Assembly (NCBI GenBank): GCA_951217055.1
Contig: OX578283.1
Span: 65,455,228 to 65,519,227, forward strand
Source: Gerris lacustris
Lineage: Eukaryota; Arthropoda; Insecta; Hemiptera; Gerridae
Length of the DNA stretch: 64,000 nucleotides
Reading direction: 5' to 3'
Part shown: piece by piece, positions 1 to 11,309 of the stretch
How the letters are laid out: each line of letters starts with the position of its first letter
Numbering within the stretch: the first letter of the stretch is position 1
Notes under the pieces: model-generated
Database searches by the model: none
Seen by the model: the letters and a program-made list of their open reading frames with translations, nothing else
Told to the model about the DNA's origin: nothing
Program-made: the position numbers and the translations under genes

Positions 1-355
1 TGAAGGAAGTAACAATCTAAAGAAGGTGTACAGAATGTTCTTCTTTAGACTGTTACTCCCCTTATAAAAACTGAAGGAAGTAACAATCTAAAGAAGGTGT
101 ACAGAATGTTCTTCTTTAGACTGTTACTCCCCTTATAAAAACTGAAGGAAGTAACAATCTAAAGAAGGTGTACAGAATGTTCTTCTTTAGACTGTTACTC
201 CCCTTATAAAAACTGAAGGAAGTAACAATCTAAAGAAGGTGTACAGAATGTTCTTCTTTAGACTGTTACTCCCCTTATAAAAACTGAAGGAAGTAACAAT
301 CTAAAGAAGGTGTACAAAATGTTCTTCTTTAGACTGTTACTCTCCTAATAAAAAC
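1..355. repeat. 71-bp tandem array derived from family M MITE
   Basis: Five head-to-tail copies of a 71-bp unit start at 1, 72, 143, 214 and 285, and the array probably continues left of the window. The first four are essentially identical and the last is slightly diverged. Each unit is itself an imperfect inverted repeat: it holds AGTAACAATCTAAAGAAG and, 15-20 bases later, the complement CTTCTTTAGACTGTTACT. The same module occurs once inside each dispersed family M copy. The right flank, 356-407, is the rest of a family M element, so the array expanded within a MITE copy. Confidence 0.93.
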
Positions 356-407
356 AAAATTTTGTCCCAAAATACATTGGCCTAAACATCCCTTTGTCTT
401 AATAGTT
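356..407. mobile_element. Family M MITE remnant, right part
   Basis: After the last 71-bp unit the sequence continues with the TTTGTCCCAA, ATACATTGG and CCCTTTGTCTTAATAG blocks. These are found in the same order in the M copies at 42868 and 47511. This ties the tandem array to a parent MITE. Confidence 0.7.
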
Positions 408-421
408 ATTTAATTATACTA

Positions 422-452
<31 letters not shown>

Positions 453-1653
453 AATGGCAATCAAATAATGAAAATCACAGATCAAATGTCAACTTTTATT
501 CATTTTATTTTTGTCAGAAACGTTTACTTTCAATTAATTAACAAAGTGAAAAAGTTATATTTATTTGTTTAATTTAGAGTTTTCATCTGAAAAATGTTTT
601 TTTAATATTATAACTGTGTAAATATTATATATTCTATGTTCTGTATTTATACAAGTATAATTTGTCATTTAAATTAATTATAAATGTCAAGAAAAAGTTG
701 TGTTTTTAAAAAGTCTGGGAGCTACGAAGCAGTAAATTGCTTTGATGAAGGATCTTAACTTCTTTTGAACTTATGCCCTTTGAACTTGCACTTAGTAGGT
801 ACTACGCAAATAGCTTTAACTAAATACATAATATTAATATCTGTCGTTTATTTATTATGCTTTTATGTGTTATATGATAACATTTTTATTTTTTTCAAAT
901 AAAAATATTGTTCATAAAAATGATAGAGATGAAGGTTATTATTGTCTTCTGCTTGTTGGACTATACGAGAAATGTATTTGCATAATCTATCATTGATACT
1001 TCTTTCAACTTGTAATCTATCATTGCCTGGTTTTATTTCTACTTTTTATTAAAGGTTCTATAAATAAATGAAATATTATATGTAATTAGTTAACCGATTG
1101 TATACCCCGGTAATAGTTACGACTTACGACTTTGTTATGATTATAGTTCAACAATCCTGGAACTAAATAATAGTTGTTATTTTTATAAAACACGTTTTTC
1201 TCATTTTCAAATTAAAAATAATGTGTTCAATTGTAAAAGAAAATAATAATAAAAAATGTTTTATTGTGACATTCAATCTTTGTGTTGATAGCTCCATAAA
1301 TATAGATACAGAATTTTTATTTTTTTATAGAAACTAAGTACTTCATACTTAGAACATAATAGTGAGGAAAAAAACTTTAAGAGGAAAATACGATAGAACT
1401 ATGTACGAAGTATGTCCAACTCGTATTACTAAACTTTCATATTAGATTAACGTGGAAGGAGAGAGGCCGGGTTCGATTCCCCACCGAGGAGAATTAATTT
1501 TTATGATACATTTTGATGAAATGTTCAATAATAATAATAACTAAAATTTCTCTTATACGGAGTACATAATTACTTGATCCAGTCTTTTCCATTTAGCTGG
1601 TTCTAGTTTTTTTGCGATTATATATTATAATATTTTATAAAAATTTAACATAA
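408..1653. other. AT-rich stretch without recognisable gene
   Basis: It holds a short TA microsatellite near 424-448. Near 1450-1545 there is a fragment of the 3' part of family T, with a B-box-like GGGTTCGATTCCCCACC at about 1469 and the ATGATACATTTTGATGAAAT tail. Otherwise I see only AT-rich sequence with short open frames and no splice-bounded coding signal. Confidence 0.6.
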
Positions 1654-2267
1654 ATAATTTCAAGGTAAAAAGAACTTTTTATATACTACGTTTTTAAATT
1701 TTCTGTTGAATCGTATGTAATGATGATAATACAATTGTTATTTTTATATAATATATAATGTTAGTGAAAAAAAAAAAAAAATAGTTCCAAATTTATTTAC
1801 TTCACATAAATGACAACCACCTAGAGAGCTGATCGTAAACATATAAAAGGACAAATCTTTGTACAACGGATCACCCCAACACCAAATCTAAAGCGTGCAA
1901 TCGATATATTTGAAATAATATAAATAATATAATCGATATTTCCTGTTCTGCTGTCATTCAATGTTTATCTATCACAAATTTGAGACCCGTTAAAATGAAG
2001 ATTGGCGTAAGTATGGGACATGGCAAAACAAATAAATAAACTTACGGATTTTTTCCAAATTAACTTTCCGTACAGCAAAATTTGCTGAAAACCAATTATA
2101 TTCTGCTGAAAGATGGCTAAAAGTATTAAAATAATGCATTGTCATCGTGTTCTGAGCCATTCTAAAAGTTTCAAATGTCTAGCTATTCGGGAAGTTAGTT
2201 AGAAATCGATTGCCAGATTTGTACCGGACAAACAAACAAACAAGAAAGCAAGCTAATAAAAACAGTA
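1654..2267 (+). mobile_element. Family K nonautonomous element, copy 1
   Basis: This repeat of about 610 bp recurs at 18428-19028 (minus), 37149-37733 (minus) and 48476-49078 (plus). It begins near ATAATTTCAAGGTAAAAAG. Shortly inside that lies TACTACGTTTTTA, and the right end in other copies is the complement TAAAAACGTAGTA. In this copy the right end has decayed to AAAACAGTA. It has no coding capacity. The short inverted ends suggest a DNA transposon derivative of unassigned superfamily. Confidence 0.8.
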
Positions 2268-2275
2268 AAAATATT

Positions 2276-2395
2276 CAAAAATTCCAAGACGGAAATCCGT
2301 TTTAGACATTAGGGAACATTTTTGGTTTCGTGTCTGTCTGCTTCTTAATTTTTTTCGTCCGATTTTAATCAAAATGTGGAGGGTTGGACATTGTT
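2276..2395 (-). repeat. Family S fragment
   Basis: It contains the S landmarks AATTCCAAGACGGAAATCC, GGGAACATTTTTGGTTTCG and GTCTGTCTG in minus orientation. It is truncated between the K element on its left and the M MITE on its right. Confidence 0.65.
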
Positions 2396-2403
2396 GGTTC
2401 CGC

Positions 2404-2634
2404 GGTACTTCTTTAGATTGTTACTCCCCTATGTTTTTTTATGATATAAATGACTTTAACTAAATAACTATTAAGACAAAGGGATGTTTAGTCCAATGTA
2501 CATTGGGACAAAGGAATATCACATTTCAGTTTTTAGGGGAGTAACAGTCTAAAGAAGAACATTCCGTACACCTTCTTTAGATTGTTACTCCCCTCTGTTG
2601 TTTTTATAAGGGGAGTAACCATCTATAAAAGTGT
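2404..2634. mobile_element. Family M palindromic MITE
   Basis: The left end is GGTACTTCTTTAGATTGTTA and the interior carries TCCAATGTACATTGGGACAA. There are further inverted copies of the AGTAACAGTCTAAAGAAG block on the right, the last one decayed. Related copies lie at 42868, 47511 and 49733. It has no open frame. The TIRs start GGYACTTCTTTAG, and the superfamily is not assigned. Confidence 0.85.
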
Positions 2635-3769
2635 AAAAATACTACTTGTGATAGAAACAAATAAAGAAGCAAACTTAATACTTAAATAGTATTTTATTTA
2701 TAAAATTTAATATGTGTAACTATCACAAAATCTCGGTTAAAACTACGAATTTCGTTAAGAAAGCTGCTTAATAATTTAGGTAAAGTATAATTGCAGAGAA
2801 AGATTAGTTAAGTTTTTTGCGCCATTAAGACCACGAACACGAATGCTATAGAAGTTTGTGCCTGATATACTACAACCATTAAAACAAACTTTAACCCTTA
2901 AGTTATCTTCTTAATGAAAACAATGTCTTAAGAGCTATATATTTATATTTAGGAAACTACCAAAACACCAGTTTCTTCCTGCTTATGAAGATGCTAAGAC
3001 AGTGTAAGAACTTACCATTGTACTGTTATAATTAAAACTATATGTAGGACTGGCAATATCTTCCTGTTTTAGATGGTATATGAGTACTGTATAACATGGG
3101 TGGGACACGAGAGAGGTCAATGAGAGTCAATGAGGTCGATGAAAGGTCAATGAGGTCAATGAAAGCCGCATTCTAATTTTCTGTATTGCCACAACTTGTT
3201 AGTTAGATGATATTGGGATTGCATACCCACTTGTAAAACTTCATTAAATAATTCAACCGACGATCTACTTTTGAACCAAATGCTTAAAATTTAAAAGCAT
3301 CATTTATTTAATGAATTTAAGAAGATACGTGAAAAATATTCTGAAATAATAAACACAATAGAATTAATATTTTTCCAATGGGGACCTGCACTTAATCAAA
3401 CAAAGCCCCCCTGCAGTCCTGAGAGCTGCATTTGCCAACCCCCTGCTATATAATGGTATTGGAAAACACTTATCAGCCCTAACGATGCATTTTTAATTAC
3501 TTTTTAATTCAAGTACATTTTAATTTCTACAGACATTTTAAAAACCATAATGGTTTCTTTCTATACAAGACTTACTCCTGTTTACACTTTATTCAAATTA
3601 AATAAAAAGGTTTTGCGTGAAATCTCATGTAAAAATGACAGGGGAACTGTCGATAAAAATTGCACAATCAACGCGAATACTAAAAAAAAAAAATTAAAAA
3701 AATTAACAAAATGGCATGGAAATTTATTTAGCAATTTTCACAAGTTTTATATATTTTTGTAATCCACAT
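2635..3769. other. AT-rich stretch, no recognised gene
   Basis: There is no coding region I can support. The frame at 3550-3762 is AT-driven and starts inside ordinary AT-rich sequence. The one notable item is a cluster of AGGTCA-like hexamers at 3114-3158. Confidence 0.55.
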
Positions 3770-4140
3770 TTTATTACCTTTCATTTGATGCCCACACAAT
3801 TTTTTTTTTTTTTTGCGTGAAATGAATTAACCGCAATTTTGGATTTCCAGTTAATCAGATCAAATTGTTATTCTTATTTTGCTTCCGAGTTTACCGAAGG
3901 TAACGGAAGCTATGTGATCATTCTGAAGAACGAAAACATTTTAGGTGTCCGTTTCAGACATCAAGGAACGTTTTTGGTTCCGTGTCTGTCTGTCGGTCTG
4001 TCGTTCAATTTTTGCGAACCAACATATCTTAAAAACTACACGTTCAATTTTAATGAAATTTGGGTGGTTGGCGGGCTCGACACATTGACAGACAGACACA
4101 GGAACGAAACTATGAGGGTTTCTTTTTTTTTGGTCTAAAT
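3770..4140. repeat. Family P repeat interrupted by an S fragment
   Basis: The outer parts, 3770-3845 and about 4080-4135, match the element at 27595-27860. They share TTACCTTTCATTTGATGCCC, a poly-T or poly-A tract, GCGTGAAATGAATTA, then GACAGACAGACACAGGAAC and TATGAGGGTTTCTTT. Between them, 3872-4082 is a minus-strand S fragment beginning GCTTCCGAGTTTACCGAAGG. The open frame at 3839-4138 spans this junction and is not a gene. Confidence 0.65.
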
Positions 4141-5186
4141 AACTAAATTTTTATTTCTGTTTAAGAAGTAGGAGTATAATTAATCTATTGCAATTTAAAA
4201 ACACTCTTAAAGGTACTTCCTACACTGACTTCCTCATACTTTTCCACCAGATATGTTTTTTTTTGTTTAAAAGTTGTTCCTTGTCAAGTTTTTAGTTTTA
4301 CTTGTAATATAGAAGTATGATTTAACTTTTACTGAGAAGTAACCGTAGTTAAGAGTGTTACGCTATACTGTACAATATATAATTACGCAGGTAGTTAAGG
4401 CTTAGAGTCAGCCCCGTGTAGTAATAATTGAGCTAGCCAACGATACGCTTGGCTTCGCTACACCGAATCTCCTGCGTCCAAAATAGTAAAGAACCTCTTA
4501 TAGTTTCAAAAGTTATAAAAATAACTTGAAAACAACCGTTAATCCTTCCTCTAACGTACTAAAATAGTGTTATTTTTTCCTGCAAATGATAATAATAATA
4601 AAATTCTAATGAAATATGTACTAATGTCTAATTAGTGACGCTTCTTTACTTGAATTGTTGGACTATAAATTATAAATGTTTAAGTGGATATTTTGTTTGT
4701 TTTTTTAAATTTATTTTTGGTAAAAAAAATATTAACTAACTGTGAAAATCCCACCAGTTGCATAAAATAAATAATTTATTTTTAATTGATTCTTCTGCTT
4801 TAATATTAATTGTTTACTCAGTTTTTACTATAATTCTTATTATTTACTCTTCAACGTGTAGTTTTACATTTTTTGAAACATGAAAAACTCAATTTTCAAT
4901 GAAGACACATGGCGTTAAGATGAATTGGGACAAAAACATATTTAAATTTGTACTCAGACCGTTCTCCGTTTTTCATTTAACATTCTACATGACACATATT
5001 CGTAAAAAAAAAAAAAAAATAATAAAAATAATAATAATAATAATAATAATAAACCCTAGTTGTTTACGGATTTATTAAAAATTAATTAAAATTTACCATA
5101 CAAATAATTATTCTTAACGACCAGTCAACACTTTTTAAATTTAAAGGACCATAAGGTACATACATCAAAAACTCAACATCGAATTC
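4141..5186. other. AT-rich stretch, no recognised gene
   Basis: It holds a weak inverted pair (ACGCAGGTAG near 4384 and CCTGCGT near 4471) and an (ATA)n microsatellite at about 5020-5052. Nothing else is supportable. Confidence 0.5.
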
Positions 5187-5720
5187 TTTTTTACTTTCTC
5201 AAATAAAGAGAAAGTATTGTGATGACGTAAAAATTAGATTTTGAGTCAAAAAAAAGTTTTTTTTTAAAAAAAAAAAAAAAATGTGTGGTTTGCGCAGACT
5301 TGTGGAGCCTAAACTACTGGGCCGATTTTGACATACATGTTCAAAAAGAAACATACTCTGAGGCAAAATTGAGAAATGGTTTAGCTCTAAATTTGGGGAC
5401 ACTAGCCCCCAAAACTATGAAAAACGGTTCCAAGATTTGGATTAAAAAATTCTAAAATATAGTCCATTTAAATACAAATCTAACGATATAAGTCGTTTTC
5501 CCGGGGGAAATCTTGTTCCTAAGAAATAGCTTAAACGCGGACGAAGAGAGCCGAGTTCCATTCCTCACCGAGGAGAAGTTATTTTTATGATAGATCGTGA
5601 TAAATTGTTCAATAATAATTAAATGTGCTACGAAAACACGAAAACTAATAAACGGAAATCTCTGGGCTAAGCAATTATGAATTCGTATATGAGAAAGTTT
5701 GTCTGAGTAGTCTTGGGCAG
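5187..5720 (+). repeat. Family T repeat, copy 1
   Basis: This copy aligns through most of its length with 42116-42720. It opens with the hairpin ACTTTCTCAAATAAAGAGAA. It continues through CTACTGGGCCGATTTTGACA and a CGGTTCCAAGATTTGG block. It ends with a B-box-like segment near 5550 and the GAGAAAGTTTGTCTGAG tail. The long minus frames 5199-5402 and 5452-5808 lie wholly or mostly in this repeat. Confidence 0.8.
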
Positions 5721-6431
5721 ATTTTTGTTCGTTTGCAAGTTCTTGCCATAATGAAGTCGAAGCGTAAACTTGCTTGTCAGACTTGTAATAATTATTGTTG
5801 TGGACCAACGACGTAGAAAGAGCGTACGTTTTGTTTTAATTTAGTATCGCAATAGCTTTTGTCTTTAATTAACAAATAGTGACGTCACTTTAGACATAAA
5901 CCCATTCAAAAGTGACGAAATGAACTTTAATGAATAGATTCTTGGGGTAGAACAATAGATGGATTGAATGATGGAGATTCTCTTGAGTTTCTCTTGATAT
6001 AAAGAGCCGTCTCTTGGTTCTACTCTTTAGGATCCCTCAGAGCTAATCTTCTCTTAATGATTTTGCTTTCAGTTCGAGATCACTCCGGCTCCTCACACAA
6101 ACTGATCCGTTCCTTCTACAAAACAAACTACAGATTGGAATCAGTCTTTAAGGTCCGACATGAAATAATTCTTTTGTTATCCCTCGAATAAATTCCTTTT
6201 TTTAAGAAAAGGAAATCAACGGATTCTTACACGTAGAGAAATATAAGACATTTTGGAAGAAATACTGGAGTTTTCATTTCGCTTTTATTGAAAGCGGTTG
6301 GCTGGATAGACCATGTACTAATTCAATGACACATTGACTTGATTAGTTTTATCTTCTGAGATGTTGTGGAATTAGCTCATAGTGAATAAGACATTTTCAC
6401 TTATAACTAAATAAAATGTTAAATTATGGTT
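5721..6431. other. Lower-copy stretch, no supported gene
   Basis: This sequence is less repetitive than its flanks. A splice-acceptor-like TTTTGCTTTCAG at 6061-6072 is followed by a short open frame of 26 codons. There is no further support, so I do not annotate it as an exon. Confidence 0.4.
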
Positions 6432-6598
6432 ATCTATTGTTATTTTGCTTCCCAGCTTACCGAAGGTAAAGGAAGCGATGTGATTGTTCTGAAAAATAAA
6501 AAGATTTTATATTTCCGAATTCAAAAATTCCAACACAGAAATCCGTTTCAGACATCAGGGAGCACTTTTGGTTCCGTGATTGTCTGACTGATTTTTAA
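6432..6598 (-). repeat. Family S fragment
   Basis: The 3' part of S lies here in minus orientation: TTACCGAAGGTAAAGGAAGC, then AATTCCAACACAGAAATCC and GGGAGCACTTTTGGTTCC. Confidence 0.7.
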
Positions 6599-6611
6599 CA
6601 ATTATAAGCGG

Positions 6612-6839
6612 TTGAAACAGGGTACGGTTGAAACAACCCAATTAATGGGTGGAAAAATTAGCGATATTTGGGAACAACCAAGGAAAAGGGACGCGGCTTC
6701 CGTGGCGGAATCTGAACTTTTGGGTTTGGTGTCGTTTCGAGTTTATCATAAGTTTCTGAGAGGGGGTATTGTGTTTTCGCGTCCAAAAGCAAGTATATTT
6801 GTTGCTACTCTTTTGCTTTTTTATCCAACACTAAAATAG
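6612..6839 (+). pseudogene. Unrecognised 75-codon frame, weak ABCC-like resemblance
   Basis: The frame opens at a TTG, so there is no convincing start codon. Its middle, SELLGLVSFRVYHKFLRGG, has the spacing G-x-V-x-F-x-x-Y followed by R-x-G. That pattern is seen before transmembrane domain 2 in ABCC4/MRP4-type transporters. A hydrophobic segment follows (residues about 60-73) and then a stop. This could be a stray exon remnant or coincidence. There is no neighbouring exon, the left half is unlike any family I know, and the frame sits inside the possible GGTTGAAACA element. Confidence 0.15.
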
Positions 6840-7518
6840 TTGTGGTTATGATAGTTTTTAACGTAAGAACTTTGGTTATGGAAGTTCAACAGGTGTAATT
6901 CTTTTTTATCTAAATTGTTCATTTCGGAGGTTATGACGACAACTTTTTTAAAACATGTTCTGGATAAGGTTGTAACAATGTTTACAATTAAGTTACCAGC
7001 TGACTATAAAGTATGAAATTATCAAATACACTTTAAGCTTCATTTAAATAATTTAAATTATCCTTTTTTTATTTATACTTTCGTCAAATTTTATTAGTTT
7101 TAATTAACCTTGAACTACAAAATATATGATACAAATTACATTTAGAATATTTATTATTGTTTCATTTATCTTAAACTCCTATTATTCTGCGAATGACCAA
7201 TTATTCAATTATTTTGCTTCATGTTCTGTGATTATCACTCGATAAATAAGTATTTCTAACATAATTCTCTTTATTCTGTTAGTGTTACAACTAACCCCAA
7301 TAACTGTTACAACCGCTCCTGGTATGGAGCGGTTGTAACATTTTTCCTGAATTTCAAAAATGCCTTTACATATTTTTGTAATGCAGATAATCTTACTATA
7401 ACCTCATCTATTTCTAGTCTGATAACTAAAGTTCAATTAAGGCCCACTGTCAAATACATTGAGGTTAAAAAGTTTTTGCAGGAAGCGATTTTGTAAAAAA
7501 TGTTTCAACCGTCCCCGG
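6618..7518. mobile_element. Possible degraded element with GGTTGAAACA ends
   Basis: CAGGGTACGGTTGAAACA at 6618 is roughly the inverse complement of TGTTTCAACCGTCCCCGG at 7501. A perfectly paired 36-bp palindrome at 7305-7340 carries the related core GAGCGGTTGTAACA. I infer a decayed TIR element or a local foldback cluster. No target duplication is clear, so this could be chance repetition of a GGTTGNAACA motif. Confidence 0.35.
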
Positions 7519-7840
7519 TCTCCCCTACTTTATCTTGCTACCGATTTACCTAAGATAGGCTACAACTAATAAAGGATCAGAGAGGAAAAATGTTTATCAC
7601 AATATAAAAATTGATTTTGAACTAGTCTAAGTACTCGAATGATTTACTTCGTTTGAGTTGCACTTAAATTTATCATGCTAAGCTGTCATATCTCTAAAAT
7701 GATTTCTTAGTATTTAATTGATTACCACTATATATCAGTAATATCAGTAGTGATTACAGTTTTACCTTATTCATTTTTATGAATATATATATAAGGCGGG
7801 CAAAAAAAACACAACAAAAAACGCACTTTTTTGAACACTT
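7519..7840. other. AT-rich stretch, no gene
   Basis: No coding or structured feature is supported apart from short AT runs leading into foldback F1. Confidence 0.5.
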
Positions 7841-8532
7841 ATAGCTCAGCTTCTGTAATAGATAGAGATATGGGGTTTGCGGGGTCTGAAAACTACATTC
7901 TTCTACTTTAAATTTCATAAATATAACTTTAAAAATATTAGGTGAAAGCCACGCAATGACGGTTTGAAATAGGGTCTTAAAAAAAGTCGTTGTCCGGCTA
8001 GTGATCTTGTCTGGTATTATAGTTTGGATAGAATAAATTACCATAAGAAGGGGGGGGGGGGGGGGGTTCTTTGTAGGTAATTGGAAGGAGTTCCTCAGTG
8101 TTATAAAAAACATTGAAGATGGGTTAAGCACAATTTTGGCCTGCAATTACACTCAATGCTAAATTACACGTTTATACCAAGATGTTACCCCGTCGCATCG
8201 CTCCTTGCAAACAATTCAATACTTGCAAGAGAATTGCCCAGTCTTCAGGCAACATTGTGCTTAACACATCTTCAATGTTTGTTATAACACTGAGGGACTC
8301 CTCCCACTTACCTACAAGAACCCCCCCCCCCCCCCTCCCTTCACCATATGGTCATTTATTCTATCAAAACTATAATACCAGACAACGATGAGGTACTACA
8401 CGGACAACGACTTTTTTTAAAACCCTATTTCAAACGGTTATTGCATGGCTTTCACCCAATAGTTTTTAAAGTTATAGATATGAAATTTAAAGTAGAAGAA
8501 TGTAGTTTTCAGATCCCGCAAACCCCTATATC

Positions 8533-8537
<5 letters not shown>
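7841..8537. mobile_element. Foldback element F1 with arms of about 285 bp
   Basis: The left arm, 7860-8143, is the inverse complement of the right arm, 8246-8537, with scattered mismatches. The spacer of about 100 bp contains ACCCCGTCGCATCGCTCC. Each arm carries a homopolymer, poly-G at about 8050-8066 and poly-C at about 8321-8335. A second truncated copy, in the opposite orientation, is at 40741-41213. The frames 7754-8146, 8182-8391 and 8348-8614 are reading-frame noise in these arms. Confidence 0.92.

Positions 8538-8608
<71 letters not shown>
8534..8608. repeat. (AT)n microsatellite
   Basis: About 37 uninterrupted AT dinucleotides directly abut the right end of F1. Confidence 0.97.
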
Positions 8609-8611
<3 letters not shown>

Positions 8612-8636
8612 TAAATTCTCGATCGTAAATATAAAC

Positions 8637-9057
<421 letters not shown>

Positions 9058-9496
9058 AATGACTTTTACGATAGTAAAATTGATAATTTTATTAATAGAA
9101 ATAAGACTAGAGTTTAGGGAGCTCTATCAATAAAGGTTTTGGATATTTTAAACATTTTAAAAGTTTTCGACTCGTTCAATTTTTATGCTATCTTAAAGGT
9201 CGGGATTAATTTGTTGTTGTTTTCATCTTTCTGTTTAAGAAAAGCTCTTTGAACAATATTCTTGATTCAGGCCATTAATTCCATGCTAATTTTCTACAGG
9301 ATGAAAATTACGAGAGTGAAATCTTTTATGGTTTCAAGTATAATGAAAGGCTTTTATGTTAGGAATATCGTAACTCCACCCTTTTTATTTTAATTAATTT
9401 TAGAAAATTAAAATCTCTAATAAAGGACCAAATATGGAATATATTTCCCCTCCCCCCCCCCCCCTTATTCATGAGAGTTTTATTTATTACCTTAGG
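9058..9496. other. AT-rich stretch with poly-C run
   Basis: A C-rich run at about 9450-9466 is the only notable feature. There is no coding signal. Confidence 0.5.
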
Positions 9497-9965
9497 TTAA
9501 AGAGACAAAAGCTTACGATAAGAGAGAAAGGACCTTTTGTATTTTAAAGCGCGAGGTCCTTGGACGAAATAGAGGGCTATATCATTGAAATACGAACCTA
9601 ATTGGAACTGCTGTGGACTGTTAGACAATGGGTCTAACTTAAGATAAGGAGTGGGGGGTGACTCCGGGGGTTTGTGAAGATAAAAAAGAAGCCTTTGAAA
9701 AATAGTGTAACAAAGAGGCGACGAACTAAAGAGCCCGATGTCTCTCCTGAGGATATTAAACAGTGTCGTGTCCTTGGACGAGGGCGCGTGTAGGCGTTCT
9801 AAGGACAAAGTGTGGGAATCCATCCGTTCCTTTATACAAACAGGCTGCAAAGCAATAAAAAATTATTTACTTTTAAACATTGCCAACAGGTTTCCAACGT
9901 GTACAACACTTTTATTAGAACTTGATTATCTGAAGACTGAGGGTGGTACCATCTGTTTCTTCTAA
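9497..9965. other. Unclassified GC-richer block with open frames on both strands
   Basis: A 117-codon minus frame (9850-9497) and a 75-codon plus frame (9738-9965) overlap. The phrase GTCCTTGGACGA appears twice, near 9555 and 9769, both direct. I do not recognise either translation. The minus product has no motif I can name and its ends coincide with no splice or start context. It is most likely an old unclassified repeat. Confidence 0.3.
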
Positions 9966-10640
9966 AACGTAAACTCAAAAAAAACTTTAATAGAATAATA
10001 GTTTAGTAAAAAGTAAAACAAAAAAACAAAAAAAAAAAACCTGTTTATGAATTGTGTTAGAAAAAAAGGCTCGTAAATGAGTTGTGAAAGTTATTTCTTT
10101 TTTTTAAACGTAAGCGTTTAAGTGTTAAGGACATTTATAAATTCATTGACCTTTAAACAGTCTACTGTTCAATGTCATATCTAACAAGATTAACTTCCAA
10201 AAAAAAAACGTATAGTTTTAAAAATTATAGCAGAAAATTATTTTTAAAAACTAAAAAGATTTTTATTTTTTGATAAAGCTACAGGTTTTTTTAAACTACC
10301 TTTTGCCTATATGTCATTGGCTTTGTAATATATTGTTTTAACAATGAATGAAAATAATCGTCAAGGACAGAGAGGGGATTGTGAATGTGTCATTGCCGGA
10401 ACTATATTTTTCTACCACCCGCTAGGCTATAGTTAGTTTGAAATACACGTACATAACTTCACTACGATACACGTTTAGATCAATTCATAGTTAAAGATTG
10501 GCAAAATAATAAAAGATGACCTTTTAAAGCGGATCTAATTTTATAACAATAAATTTGAAGTAGAGCTGCAATGGACAATTAAAAATGTTTTCTACTATAC
10601 GCCGGGGAAGTGTGACGTCACTTACGTAAAATAGTGTGTG
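9966..10640. other. AT-rich stretch, no gene
   Basis: Poly-A and poly-T tracts only. Nothing supportable. Confidence 0.5.
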
Positions 10641-10646
10641 TTGTTA

Positions 10647-11238
10647 GGTCAGCTGGCTCATAACATTGGATATATACGACTGAGTTTAATCAGTGCTATT
10701 TTATTTTATTATTATTTTTTAATCAATTATTTGTTTTATCATCTATAATGGATACATTTATTGGCTTATTAATGATGTTACTGATACATGATAAGGTTAA
10801 AAACAGTTAAAAAAGCTTTTAATAGAGTAAAAAGAGCACATCTGTGAGCAAGTTATTTTACATCTTCTTTGAGTTATTTGTGAGAATTATTTGTTTTATC
10901 ATCTAAAATGTATACATTTATTGGCTTATTAATGATGTTACTAATTTATGATAAGGTTAAAAACAGTTAAAAAAGCTTTTAATAGAGTAAAAAGAGCACA
11001 TCTGTAAGTAAGTTATTTTACATCTTATTTGAGTTATTTGTGAGAATTATTTGTTTTATCACCTATAATGTATACATTTGTTGGCTTATTAATGATGTTA
11101 CTAATATATGATAAGGTTAAAAACGGTTAAAAAAAGCTTTTAATAGAATGAAAAGAGGAAAAAACTATAAAATGCTTACAGAACTCTAGTAAACAATGGT
11201 TTGTTATGAGCCAGAAAAGATAACCTGACGAAAAATCG
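10647..11238. mobile_element. Possible element around the 160-bp array
   Basis: GTCAGCTGGCTCATAACATT at 10648 has an imperfect inverted partner, TTGTTATGAGCCAGAAAAG, near 11201, followed by AACCTGAC. Each outer flank also carries TGACGTCAC. The arms bracket the 160-bp repeats. The ends are too diverged to classify. Confidence 0.4.
10726..11150. repeat. 160-bp tandem repeat, about 2.7 copies
   Basis: The phrase TTGTTTTATCATCTATAATG recurs with small changes at 160-bp spacing (aligned positions 10741, 10901 and 11061). Each time it is followed by CATTTATTGGCTTATTAATG and GATAAGGTTAAAAAC. The copies are highly similar, so the amplification is recent. Confidence 0.92.
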
Positions 11239-11309
11239 TGGAGGGCGCATGACGTCACAGCAACCTTTGTCACTTTTACGTAACCTCTCTGACGCGACGT
11301 ATATGCATT

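Noticed and set aside
6073..6152. Possible 80-nt exon after TTTTGCTTTCAG
   Set aside because: The acceptor is good and GT follows at 6153, but a 26-codon open stretch is expected by chance. The peptide is not recognised and no neighbouring exon was found.
9497..9965. Overlapping 117- and 75-codon frames as genes
   Set aside because: No recognised motif, no convincing start or splice context, and frames overlap on opposite strands. Left as an unclassified block.
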